The position numbers and the translations under genes are program-made. The notes beneath the pieces were generated by a model. The model was given only the letters and a program-made list of their open reading frames with translations, made no database searches and had not been told where the DNA came from. DNA of 13,294 nucleotides from IIICB1 sp035968095 (lineage in GTDB: Bacteria > Cyanobacteriota > Cyanobacteriia > Cyanobacteriales > SIO1D9), in assembly GCA_035968095.1 (NCBI GenBank), contig JAWQFW010000159.1, positions 1 to 13,294 of the forward strand, in the 5' to 3' direction. Below, in pieces: positions 6,764 through 13,294 of the stretch. Each line of letters begins with the position of its first letter. The first letter of the stretch is position 1.

Positions 6764-8308
6764 ATGAGAATACTAATTATCCACAACAACCAAGCAATGA
6801 TCAAAGCTCTAGCAGGTGCATTAAAAGGTCAAAATTATATTATTGACTTAGCTAGTGATGGTCAAATTGGTTGGGAATTAGGACAAACTTATAATTATGA
6901 CCTGATTGTACTCGATGCAGTTTTACCGGAAATTGATGGGGTCGCACTATGTCGTCAACTGCGGAAAAAGTACGCAACTACTCCGATCTTATTATTGACA
7001 GATAGCGATCGCAGCAGTCAAGTCTCAAGTGCAGGAGCGGATGAGTACATCACAAAACCTTTTGATTGGTCAGAAATCCTCGCGAGAATTCGTTATTGGC
7101 TACATCAACGAAGAGTTGCAAAAGCTCAAGTTTTGTCTTGGGGACAGCTTTCCCTAAATCCGGCTAACTGTCAAGTAACTTATGGAGGAAAACCTGTATC
7201 CCTCAGACCAAAAGAATATAGTTTACTAGAATTATTTTTACGCTCGAGCGATCGCATTCTCAATTGTGACCTAATTCTTGAACAACTTTGGGCTTACAAT
7301 GAATATCCCGGAGAACAAGCCGTAAGAGCGCATATCAAAGGACTAAGACAGCAATTACGCAAAGTAGATGCAGGAAATATCATCGAAACAGTTTATGGAC
7401 TTGGTTATCGTCTCAAACCCCAAGCTCAATTAGCAAATTCCCACTTAGAAACTAACCCACAAAATAGCTCTTTATCCAGTAATTTACAACAAGCACTAGC
7501 CATAAGTTGGCAAGAACTTAAACAAGATACCCTTAAACAAGTAGCAATTCTTAAACAAGCTACTCAACAATTATTAAACTCAGGTGAAATTGATTCCTCC
7601 TTACAAGCTGAAGCTATTAACGAAGCCCATAAACTTGCTGGTTTGAGCGGAACTTTTGGCTTCAGCCAAGCTAGCAATTTAGCTCGAAAAATCGAAGAAT
7701 TATTAGAGCAATCTTCTTCTTTAAACCAAGAAACAGTTGCCTTGTGCCAAAATTGGACAGAAAAGATCGAGCAAGAATTAAAATATTCTCAACCCTCTTT
7801 ACCCAAGTTTACCAAAAGCAACTCTGAAAATAATCTCGAAGATACTTTTACTCAAAATAATTCCGGAAAAATGAAAGTTTTAGTAGTAGACGACGATCCC
7901 AATATTTTACATACAATCAAAAATCTTTTAAATACCCAAGGAATGGAAACTACTACCTTAGAAAATCCCTGTTTTTTCTGGGAAGTGCTAGAAAAATCAT
8001 CTCCAGATTTAGTCATTTTAGATGTTAAAATGCCTTTTTTCGACGGAATTGAAATTTGTAAACTGATTCGCAAACATACAGAATGGGCAAAACTTCCGGT
8101 CTTATTTCTGACTAGATACGACAACACAGAAACAGTCCAAAACGTCTTTGAAGTTGGTGCTGACGACTTCATTACTAAACCTTTTATCGGAACCGAATTA
8201 GTAACCAGAATTATAGCTCGGATTGAGCGTAATCGCTTCTTGCGTGGGATCAGACCAGTAAATTTGTTTAATTCACTAGAAAGTCTGCAAACTCAACAAG
8301 GGACATAA
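6764..8308 (+). CDS. response regulator, REC-wHTH-HPt-REC architecture
   Basis: A 514-residue, probably cytoplasmic, DNA-binding regulator with two receivers and its own HPt. The first receiver (1-115) keeps acceptor Asp51 (VLDAVLP), Thr79 and Lys98 (TKPF), but the acidic pair is replaced by His7-Asn8-Asn9. An OmpR-type winged helix follows (about 125-218), with RPKEYSLLELF, the VRAHIKGLRQQL recognition-helix region and the wing GLGYRLKP. An HPt (about 245-340) has His289 in HKLAGLSGTFG. The second receiver (370-490) is canonical, with Asp376-Asp378, Asp420 (ILDVKMPFFDG), Thr450 and Lys472 (TKPF). The protein ends soon after it; in similar cyanobacterial proteins a GGDEF or other output domain may follow, but none does here. 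It is divergent from the CheY-like and kinase genes, so it is the best candidate for the DNA-binding end of their relay. purL starts 44 bp downstream. Confidence 0.9.
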   Translation: MRILIIHNNQAMIKALAGALKGQNYIIDLASDGQIGWELGQTYNYDLIVLDAVLPEIDGVALCRQLRKKYATTPILLLTDSDRSSQVSSAGADEYITKPFDWSEILARIRYWLHQRRVAKAQVLSWGQLSLNPANCQVTYGGKPVSLRPKEYSLLELFLRSSDRILNCDLILEQLWAYNEYPGEQAVRAHIKGLRQQLRKVDAGNIIETVYGLGYRLKPQAQLANSHLETNPQNSSLSSNLQQALAISWQELKQDTLKQVAILKQATQQLLNSGEIDSSLQAEAINEAHKLAGLSGTFGFSQASNLARKIEELLEQSSSLNQETVALCQNWTEKIEQELKYSQPSLPKFTKSNSENNLEDTFTQNNSGKMKVLVVDDDPNILHTIKNLLNTQGMETTTLENPCFFWEVLEKSSPDLVILDVKMPFFDGIEICKLIRKHTEWAKLPVLFLTRYDNTETVQNVFEVGADDFITKPFIGTELVTRIIARIERNRFLRGIRPVNLFNSLESLQTQQGT

Positions 8309-8329
8309 AACCAGTACAATAAAAATCTG

Positions 8330-8338
8330 TGCTATAGT
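8330..8338 (+). promoter_or_regulatory. candidate extended -10 promoter of purL
   Basis: TGCTATAGT is an extended -10 element: TG, one base, then TATAGT at 8333-8338, matching TATAAT at five of six positions. No good -35 is visible, which is tolerated with an extended -10. Transcription would begin near 8345, leaving a leader of only about 8 bases before the ATG at 8353. No Shine-Dalgarno lies in that gap, so a near-leaderless purL mRNA is possible. Confidence 0.4.
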
Positions 8339-8352
8339 TCTCAACTGCTCTC

Positions 8353-10674
8353 ATGTCTAATCCCTTTTCTCCCGAAGAAATTGCCGCCGAAAAACTAACC
8401 GAATCAGAATATAACGAAATTGTCAAGCGTTTAAATCGCCATCCTAATAAAGCCGAATTGGGAATGTTTGGGGTAATGTGGTCGGAACATTGTTGTTATA
8501 AAAATTCCCGACCTTTGTTAAAACAGTTTCCTACCACCGGAAAACGGATTTTAGTTGGTCCGGGAGAAAACGCAGGCGTAGTAGACTTAGGCGATGGTTT
8601 ACAACTTGCCTTCAAAATTGAATCTCATAACCATCCTTCCGCAGTCGAACCCTTCCAAGGCGCAGCTACCGGAGTTGGCGGCATTCTCCGCGATATCTTT
8701 ACAATGGGGGCGCGTCCAATTGCTATCCTCAACTCTTTGCGCTTTGGTTCCCTGGAAAATCCGCGTACGCGCCGGATTTTTGCGGGTGTAGTCTCCGGAA
8801 TTGCTCATTACGGTAATTGTGTCGGCGTACCTACTGTTGGCGGCGAAATTTACTTCGATACTGCTTATACTGGCAACCCTCTTGTGAATGCGATGGCGTT
8901 GGGTTTGATGGAAACCCCAGAAATTGTTAAATCTGGTGCGTCAGGAATTGGGAATCCGGTGTTGTATGTGGGTTCGACCACTGGTAGAGATGGTATGGGT
9001 GGGGCGAGTTTTGCGAGTGCGGAATTAAGCGACGAATCGGAAAAAGACCGCCCTGCGGTACAAGTGGGCGACCCTTTTTTGGAAAAATCTTTGATTGAAG
9101 CTTGTTTAGAGGCTTTTCAAACAGGTGCAGTGGTTGCTGCACAAGATATGGGTGCAGCCGGAATTACTTGTTCTACCTCGGAAATGGCGGCTAATGGTGG
9201 TGTGGGAATTGAGTTAGATTTGGATAAAATTCCGGTGCGGGAAACGGGAATGGTTCCCTATGAATATTTGCTTTCGGAATCTCAAGAGAGAATGCTGTTT
9301 GTGGCGCAAGAAGGTAGGGAAACAGAGTTAATTGAGATTTTTCACCGTTGGGGACTTCAGGCGGTAGTTGCGGGAAAAGTGATTTCTGAGGCGATCGTGC
9401 GAATTTTGTTTCAAGGGGAAGTCGCCGCAGAAATTCCGGCTACGGCTTTGGCAGATAATACGCCGATTTATGAGCGAGAATTGTTAACAGAACCGCCGGA
9501 ATATGCGCTGCAAGCTTGGGAATGGTCGGCTGAGGCTTTGCCTGATTGTAGTGTTGAGGGCGTTTTTGTTGAGGGTAATTTGAAAACTTGGAATCAGATT
9601 GTTTTCGAGTTATTTGGAAATCCTTCTTTGGGTGATAAGGCTTGGGTTTATCGTCAGTATGACCATCAAGTCCAAAATAATACGGTTATTTTACCAGGTG
9701 GTGCGGATGCGGCTGTGGTTCGGGTTCGTCCGGTGAATTCTTTGACGGGAAAGATGACGGAAAAAGGTGTGGCTGCGACTACGGATTGTAATTCTCGTTA
9801 TGTTTATCTTAATCCTTATGAAGGAGCAAAGGCAGCAGTTGCGGAAGCGGCGCGGAATTTAAGTTGTGTGGGTGCTGAACCTTTGGCGGTTACTGATAAT
9901 CTTAATTTTGGGAGTCCAGAAAATCCGGTGGGTTATTGGCAACTTGCTGAGGCTTGTCGTGGTATTGCTGAGGCTTGTCGGGAGTTGGAAACGCCTGTGA
10001 CTGGGGGAAATGTTTCGCTGTATAATGAAACTTTGTCTGCGGATGGTAAGCCTCAACCGATTTATCCGACTCCGGTAATTGGGATGGTGGGTTTGGTTCC
10101 GGATGTGAGTCAGGTTTGTGGACAAAGTTTTCAAAGTTCGGGCGATTTGATTTATTTGTTGGGTAGTTCGGCTGCTGGTTTGGGTGGTTCGGAATATTTG
10201 GCGACAATTCATGGTGTTGTGGCGGGTAAACCGCCTGTGGTAGATTTTGGTTTGGAACGCCGAGTTCAGGCGGTTTGTCGCTTTGGAATTAGTCAAGGTT
10301 GGTTGCATTCTGCTCATGATTGTGCTGAGGGTGGTTTGGCGATCGCGCTGTTAGAATGTTGTTTTCACGATCGCTTTGGTGCAGAAATTTTCTTAAATGT
10401 TGATTCTGTGCAAACTGATTCTCGTTGGGATGAAGTTTTGTTTGGGGAAGCAGCAACGCGGATTTTGGTTTCGGTTAATCCTGAAAATCAACAAACTTGG
10501 GAAGCTTATCTCCAGAAAGAGTTAAGTAATCATTGGCAAAAAATTGGCTTGGTTACAAATGAGAACTCTGATTTGGGGGTTTTCACGGCTGACAAAGTAC
10601 CCTTACTTGACGTTAAGATAAATGAAGTAAGTCAGGTTTGGCATCAGGCGATCGCTAAACGCTTACAAACTTAA
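8353..10674 (+). CDS. purL: phosphoribosylformylglycinamidine synthase subunit PurL (small type)
   Basis: PurL converts FGAR, ATP and ammonia to FGAM, the fourth step of de novo purine synthesis, in the cytoplasm. At 773 residues it is the short bacterial and cyanobacterial form, which lacks the glutaminase domain and needs PurQ and PurS; neither is in this window. Visible motifs are SEHCCYK (44-50, with catalytic-type His46), the ATP and Mg-binding ESHNHPSAVEPFQGAATGVG stretch (90-109), RDIFTMGARP (113-122), GGNVSLYNE (551-559) and AHDCAEGGLA (654-663). Two AIR-synthase-like halves are therefore complete. MSNPFSPEEIAAEKL fits the usual N-terminus, supporting this start. The gene follows the wHTH regulator by 44 bp but has a candidate promoter of its own. 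From about 8885 its coding strand turns markedly G+T-rich, unlike its own first 500 bases and unlike purF. Confidence 0.97.
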   Translation: MSNPFSPEEIAAEKLTESEYNEIVKRLNRHPNKAELGMFGVMWSEHCCYKNSRPLLKQFPTTGKRILVGPGENAGVVDLGDGLQLAFKIESHNHPSAVEPFQGAATGVGGILRDIFTMGARPIAILNSLRFGSLENPRTRRIFAGVVSGIAHYGNCVGVPTVGGEIYFDTAYTGNPLVNAMALGLMETPEIVKSGASGIGNPVLYVGSTTGRDGMGGASFASAELSDESEKDRPAVQVGDPFLEKSLIEACLEAFQTGAVVAAQDMGAAGITCSTSEMAANGGVGIELDLDKIPVRETGMVPYEYLLSESQERMLFVAQEGRETELIEIFHRWGLQAVVAGKVISEAIVRILFQGEVAAEIPATALADNTPIYERELLTEPPEYALQAWEWSAEALPDCSVEGVFVEGNLKTWNQIVFELFGNPSLGDKAWVYRQYDHQVQNNTVILPGGADAAVVRVRPVNSLTGKMTEKGVAATTDCNSRYVYLNPYEGAKAAVAEAARNLSCVGAEPLAVTDNLNFGSPENPVGYWQLAEACRGIAEACRELETPVTGGNVSLYNETLSADGKPQPIYPTPVIGMVGLVPDVSQVCGQSFQSSGDLIYLLGSSAAGLGGSEYLATIHGVVAGKPPVVDFGLERRVQAVCRFGISQGWLHSAHDCAEGGLAIALLECCFHDRFGAEIFLNVDSVQTDSRWDEVLFGEAATRILVSVNPENQQTWEAYLQKELSNHWQKIGLVTNENSDLGVFTADKVPLLDVKINEVSQVWHQAIAKRLQT

Positions 10675-10983
10675 TGTTTTGCATAATTAGTAAGTGCATA
10701 TTTTAAACAAATTGTCAAGAAAAAAACAAGAAATTTTCGAGCGTGAAATTTGTTGAGCGCATACCCTTCGAGGGGCTAGACTTTACCCAATCGCATCGCG
10801 ATTTCAGTTTGCAAAAATTAACCAAAGAACTGCTATGGTATTAAATATTAAGGAAATATTAAGTTGAGTTAATCTGGAAATTAGGGAGGTTTGAACTAAT
10901 TTTGCTTTAGAACTACGAAATCTCCTAGGTAACGCTCAATCATAGTTAACTTACTGCGGCGATCGCGCGAGGACAATTAGAGG
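10675..10983. other. 309-bp purL-purF intergenic region with two short inverted repeats
   Basis: No gene is seen. CCCT-TCG-AGGG (10764-10774) and AATCGC-ATC-GCGATT (10789-10803) are two small adjacent hairpins without a T-run, so they are not convincing terminators. TGCATA occurs twice just after purL. A HIP1 octamer (10959-10966) and then GAGGA (10969-10973, ten bases before the ATG, a good ribosome binding site) precede purF. Confidence 0.5.
10831..10839 (+). promoter_or_regulatory. candidate extended -10 promoter of purF
   Basis: TGCTATGGT resembles the purL element at 8330-8338, differing by one base. TATGGT (10834-10839) matches TATAAT at four of six positions and carries the TGn extension. 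A possible -35, TTGCAA (10809-10814), is 19 bases away, rather far. The implied leader would be about 140 bases. Confidence 0.25.
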
Positions 10984-12480
10984 ATGATTCCCAACCCATC
11001 GACCTACTTAAACTGCTCGGACAACGATTCCATCGACAACAATTCTGCCAAAGCAAGAATAGATAAACCAGAAGAAGCTTGTGGCGTATTTGGTGTTTAC
11101 GCTCCAGAAGAAGATGTTGCCAAGCTAACCTATTTTGGACTTTATGCCTTGCAACATCGAGGACAAGAATCAGCAGGAATAGCTACCTTTGACGGTGAAA
11201 CAGTCCATTTACATAAAAACATGGGTTTAGTCTCCCAAGTTTTTAATGAAACAATTTTAAACAATTTGCCCGGACAAATAGCAGTTGGTCATACTCGTTA
11301 TTCAACCACAGGATCTTCACGTATAGCCAATGCTCAACCCGCAGTCGTCGCAACTCGTCTCGGTTCTCTAGCTTTGGCACATAATGGTAACATAGTCAAT
11401 GTAGTAGAACTACGAGAACACTTAACCAAGCAAAACTGCGACTTTCTGACAAGTACCGACTCAGAAATGATCGCCCTAGCGATCGCCCAAGAAGTAGACA
11501 GTGGCAAAGACTGGCTCGAAGCCGCAGTGAGCGCCTTAGAATATTGTCAAGGAGCATACAGTTTAGCGATCGCCACACCAGTAGGATTGATGGGCATACG
11601 CGACCCCAACGGTATTCGTCCTCTAGTCATCGGCACACTGGAAAATAACCCTCAACGTTATGTTTTAGCCTCAGAAACCTGCGGCTTAGATATAATCGGC
11701 GCTGAATACCTGCGGGATGTCGAACCCGGAGAAATAGTTTGGATTACCGAAGCAGGGATGGCATCTTTGCACTGGGCAAAAAAACCCAAACGAAAACTGT
11801 GCATCTTTGAGATGATCTATTTTGCCAGACCAGATAGCGTCATGCACGACGAAACCCTTTACAGCTATCGCTTAGAATTAGGTCGTCAACTCGCCAGAGA
11901 ATCTTACGTCGATGCCGATATGGTCATTCCCGTACCCGACTCAGGCGTTCCCGCAGCGATCGGTTTTTCCGCAGAATCAGACATACCCTTTGCCGAAGGA
12001 TTGATTAAAAACCGCTATGTCGGGCGTACCTTTATTCAGCCCACTCAAACTATGCGCGAATCAGGTATTCGCATGAAACTCAATCCCCTCAAAGACGTAC
12101 TCACAGGTAAACGAGTCATCATGGTAGACGACTCAATCGTCAGAGGTACAACCAGCCGTAAAATTGTTCAAGCACTTCGCGATGCAGGAGCAAAAGAAGT
12201 ACATATGCGGATTTCCTCACCCCCAGTCACTCATCCTTGCTTCTACGGAATTGATACCGACAGCCAAGATCATCTAATCGCCGCAACGAAATCGGTTGCA
12301 GAGATAGCAGAAATTATTGGCGTTGACAGTTTAGCTTATTTAAGTTGGTCAGGAATGCTCGAAGCTACAGGTGAAGACCCGAATAGTTTTTGTTCGGCTT
12401 GTTTCACAGGAGATTATCCGATTGAGATTCCCGAAACAATCAAGCGATCTAAATTGATGCTGGAAAAAGCGCAAGTTTAA
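10984..12480 (+). CDS. purF: amidophosphoribosyltransferase
   Basis: PurF makes phosphoribosylamine from PRPP and glutamine, the committed first step of purine synthesis. This 498-residue protein is the Bacillus-type enzyme. The catalytic nucleophile is Cys33 in EACGVFGVYAP, so an N-terminal propeptide of 32 residues would be removed to expose it. Glutaminase motifs include LQHRGQESAG (56-65), GHTRYSTTG (102-110) and AHNGNI (132-137). The PRPP-binding loop VIMVDDSIVRGTTS spans 378-391. Four cysteines, Cys273 (KLCIFE), Cys419 (HPCFYG), Cys470 and Cys473 (CSAC), fit the 4Fe-4S ligands of the Bacillus enzyme. GAGGA ten bases upstream supports this ATG, and the MIPN start resembles other cyanobacterial PurF proteins. 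It follows purL on the same strand; the 309-bp gap and own candidate promoter suggest partly independent expression. Its coding strand is much poorer in G+T than the second half of purL. Confidence 0.97.
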   Translation: MIPNPSTYLNCSDNDSIDNNSAKARIDKPEEACGVFGVYAPEEDVAKLTYFGLYALQHRGQESAGIATFDGETVHLHKNMGLVSQVFNETILNNLPGQIAVGHTRYSTTGSSRIANAQPAVVATRLGSLALAHNGNIVNVVELREHLTKQNCDFLTSTDSEMIALAIAQEVDSGKDWLEAAVSALEYCQGAYSLAIATPVGLMGIRDPNGIRPLVIGTLENNPQRYVLASETCGLDIIGAEYLRDVEPGEIVWITEAGMASLHWAKKPKRKLCIFEMIYFARPDSVMHDETLYSYRLELGRQLARESYVDADMVIPVPDSGVPAAIGFSAESDIPFAEGLIKNRYVGRTFIQPTQTMRESGIRMKLNPLKDVLTGKRVIMVDDSIVRGTTSRKIVQALRDAGAKEVHMRISSPPVTHPCFYGIDTDSQDHLIAATKSVAEIAEIIGVDSLAYLSWSGMLEATGEDPNSFCSACFTGDYPIEIPETIKRSKLMLEKAQV

Positions 12481-12507
12481 GTCTAGTAATGAGTTAGCAT
12501 TTTCTCT

Positions 12508-12532
12508 AGAGACGTGGCAATGCTACGTCTCT
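12508..12532. terminator. hairpin terminator after purF
   Basis: AGAGACGT (12508-12515) pairs with ACGTCTCT (12525-12532), extended inward by a G-T pair and two GC pairs to an 11-bp stem with loop AAT. A short GTTTAATT tract follows on the plus strand. It lies between the convergent purF and DUF4351 stop codons. The T-tract is weak, and on the minus strand there is none, so termination there would be less efficient. Confidence 0.6.
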
Positions 12533-12538
12533 GTTTAA

Positions 12539-12871
12539 TTAATTTCGCTCCAACCAGTCGAGTAAATCTTCAGTCGTAGCGAAATCCAACAGCGCCTCTG
12601 CAAGTGATTCTAATTCCACCACTGAAAGCATTTCAATCCGTTGCTGCACAGAAGGCTCCAGCGTCCCCAACCGCCGTGAAACTAGACGGATGACCAGCCC
12701 TAGAGCCTCTTGTTGCAAACCTTGTTGCAAACCTTGTTGCAGTCCTCTTTGTACGCCTTTTTGGAGGATATCTTGATAAGTTACTGATTCTTCCATTACT
12801 TCCTCGCGAAATAGTTGATTAAGCAAATTTTTCTCAAAGCGCAAACCAGCCAGAATCTCAGCACAAGTCAA
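12539..12871 (-). CDS. truncated Rpn-family/DUF4351 protein, C-terminal part only
   Basis: A 110-residue reading frame matching only the C-terminal third of Rpn-type proteins (PD-(D/E)XK nuclease followed by DUF4351), which are usually about 250-330 residues. It holds the linker ILAGLRFEKNLLNQLFREE, four G(L/V)Q(Q/R) units (about residues 37-52), and the DUF4351 core from EALGLVIRLV to the end. The nuclease domain is missing. The frame is open upstream only to a stop at 12911-12913, and the proposed start is TTG; the internal ATG at 12796 preceded by GAGGAAG is an alternative start. Over the last 56 residues it differs from the neighbouring copy at four positions, so it is probably a partial tandem duplicate and may be non-functional. 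Rpn proteins are linked to recombination-promoting nuclease activity, but this fragment lacks the catalytic part. Confidence 0.7.
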   Translation of the reverse strand: MTCAEILAGLRFEKNLLNQLFREEVMEESVTYQDILQKGVQRGLQQGLQQGLQQEALGLVIRLVSRRLGTLEPSVQQRIEMLSVVELESLAEALLDFATTEDLLDWLERN

Positions 12872-12930
12872 AATCTTTCCATGTAAGGAAGTGTTTCTCG
12901 AACAGAGATTTTACACTAACCAACCAACAA

Positions 12931-13294
12931 TTACTGATTTTCCTCCAACCAGTTGAGTAAATCTTCAGTCGTAGCGAAATCCAACAACGCCTCTGCAAGT
13001 GATTCCAATTGCGCCACTGAAAGCATTTCAATCCGTTGCTGCACAGAAGGCTCCAGCGTCCCCAACCGCCGTGAAACTAGACGGATGACCAGCCCTAGAG
13101 CCTCTTGTTGCAAACCTTGTTGCACTCCTTGTTGTAAACCTTGTTGCACTCCTTGTTGCAAACCTTGTTGCACTCCTTGTTGTAAACCTTGTTGCAAACC
13201 TTGTTGCAAACCTTGTTGTAAACCTTGTTGCAAACCTTGTTGTACGCCTTTTTGGAGGATATCTTGATAAGTTACTGATTCTTCCATAATTTCC
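12931..13294 (-). CDS. Rpn-family/DUF4351 protein, partial at the window edge, with twelve G(L/V)QQ repeats
   Basis: The C-terminal part of a DUF4351 protein whose 5' end lies beyond the window. An ATG at 13287 is probably internal: the codons before it read Glu-Ile, matching Glu-Val ahead of the equivalent Met in the neighbouring copy. After MEESVTYQDILQKG come twelve tetrapeptides G(L/V)QQ, then the DUF4351 core EALGLVIRLVSRRLGTLEP and a leucine-rich C-terminus ending ENQ. Family knowledge says a PD-(D/E)XK (Rpn) nuclease should lie upstream, acting on DNA in recombination; that cannot be checked here. The neighbouring copy has only four tetrapeptide units, so the repeat number has changed since duplication. 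Confidence 0.75.
   Translation of the reverse strand, partial: EIMEESVTYQDILQKGVQQGLQQGLQQGLQQGLQQGLQQGVQQGLQQGVQQGLQQGVQQGLQQEALGLVIRLVSRRLGTLEPSVQQRIEMLSVAQLESLAEALLDFATTEDLLNWLEENQ
13111..13254 (-). repeat. in-frame 12-bp minisatellite, 12 units
   Basis: Twelve consecutive 12-base units, mostly CAAACCTTGTTG, TAAACCTTGTTG or CACTCCTTGTTG on the plus strand, encode GLQQ or GVQQ on the minus strand. Units of the CACTCC type alternate with AAACC types in the left half (13111-13194), suggesting expansion of a 24-base pair of units, while the right half is almost all AAACC type. The last unit, TACGCCTTTTTG, is diverged. The related array at 12716-12763 has four units. Confidence 0.9.

Larger units (their letters stand above)
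12541..13294 (-). repeat. tandem duplication of a DUF4351 gene 3' segment
   Basis: The segment about 12541-12800 is repeated nearly base for base at about 12937-13294. Most of the length difference is extra 12-bp units in the second copy. Between the copies lies unrelated sequence of roughly 60 bases (12872-12930) plus the linker present only in copy one within the window. The right end of the second copy is cut by the window edge. Confidence 0.8.

Noticed and set aside
9859..10317. Long minus-strand open frames opposite purL
   Set aside because: The sense strand here is G+T-rich and avoids codons that would give antisense stops. The products are low-complexity Asn/Pro/Ser/Thr-rich sequences without motifs.
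10675..10983. Purine riboswitch between purL and purF
   Set aside because: I could not find the three-way-junction core or conserved loops; only two tiny hairpins are present.
13111..13254. Short regular repeats that might suggest a CRISPR array
   Set aside because: Units are 12 bases, contiguous, without spacers and in frame within a protein gene.
12953..13267. Plus-strand frame of 104 residues full of CCKPCC and CCTPCC repeats, resembling a cysteine-rich metal-binding peptide
   Set aside because: It is the exact antisense of the GLQQ-coding minisatellite; the cysteine pattern follows from the 12-base repeat. The minus-strand frame matches a known family.
12539..13294. Insertion sequence, because Rpn proteins are often labelled putative transposases
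   Set aside because: No terminal inverted repeats, target-site duplication or DDE transposase motifs are visible; DUF4351/Rpn genes are normally not IS elements.

Overview
The window looks like chromosomal DNA from a cyanobacterium, probably a filamentous or otherwise large-genome species. The octamer GCGATCGC (HIP1) occurs about 19 times by eye. The PurF N-terminus, the purL-purF neighbourhood, the multi-PAS hybrid kinase and the Rpn/DUF4351 genes with GLQQ repeats are all familiar from cyanobacteria. I saw no tRNA, rRNA, CRISPR array, insertion sequence or phage gene.

Layout. (1) 1-1204: a non-coding leader with a perfect 10-bp inverted repeat, then a PAPS-type sulfotransferase (+) that converges on the next gene across a 40-bp gap holding a weak bidirectional terminator. 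(2) 1205-8308: a signalling island. A 1480-residue hybrid histidine kinase (-) has an ethylene-receptor-like membrane domain, five PAS domains, kinase core, two receivers and an HPt. Upstream on the same strand is a single-domain CheY-like regulator. Across a 464-bp AT-rich divergent region lies a REC-wHTH-HPt-REC regulator (+). (3) 8353-12480: purine synthesis genes purL and purF (+), separated by 309 bp and each with a candidate extended -10 promoter. (4) 12508-13294: a hairpin terminator, then two tandem minus-strand DUF4351 (Rpn-family) reading frames. One holds only the C-terminal part; the other runs off the window and carries twelve 12-bp repeats encoding G(L/V)QQ.

How the genes may work together. 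Kinase, CheY-like protein and wHTH regulator between them contain one kinase core, five receivers and two HPt domains, enough for a multi-step phosphorelay ending at DNA. Two of the five receivers have lost part of the acidic pocket. The sensor domain keeps the Cys/His copper-ligand pair of plant ETR1 but has Gly where ETR1 has Pro36, so its ligand is uncertain. PurF catalyses the first step of purine synthesis and PurL the fourth; PurQ and PurS, the partners of this short PurL, are not in the window. The best candidates for something new are the ETR1-like kinase with its phosphorelay partners and the expanding GLQQ repeat. I found no clearly unprecedented system.
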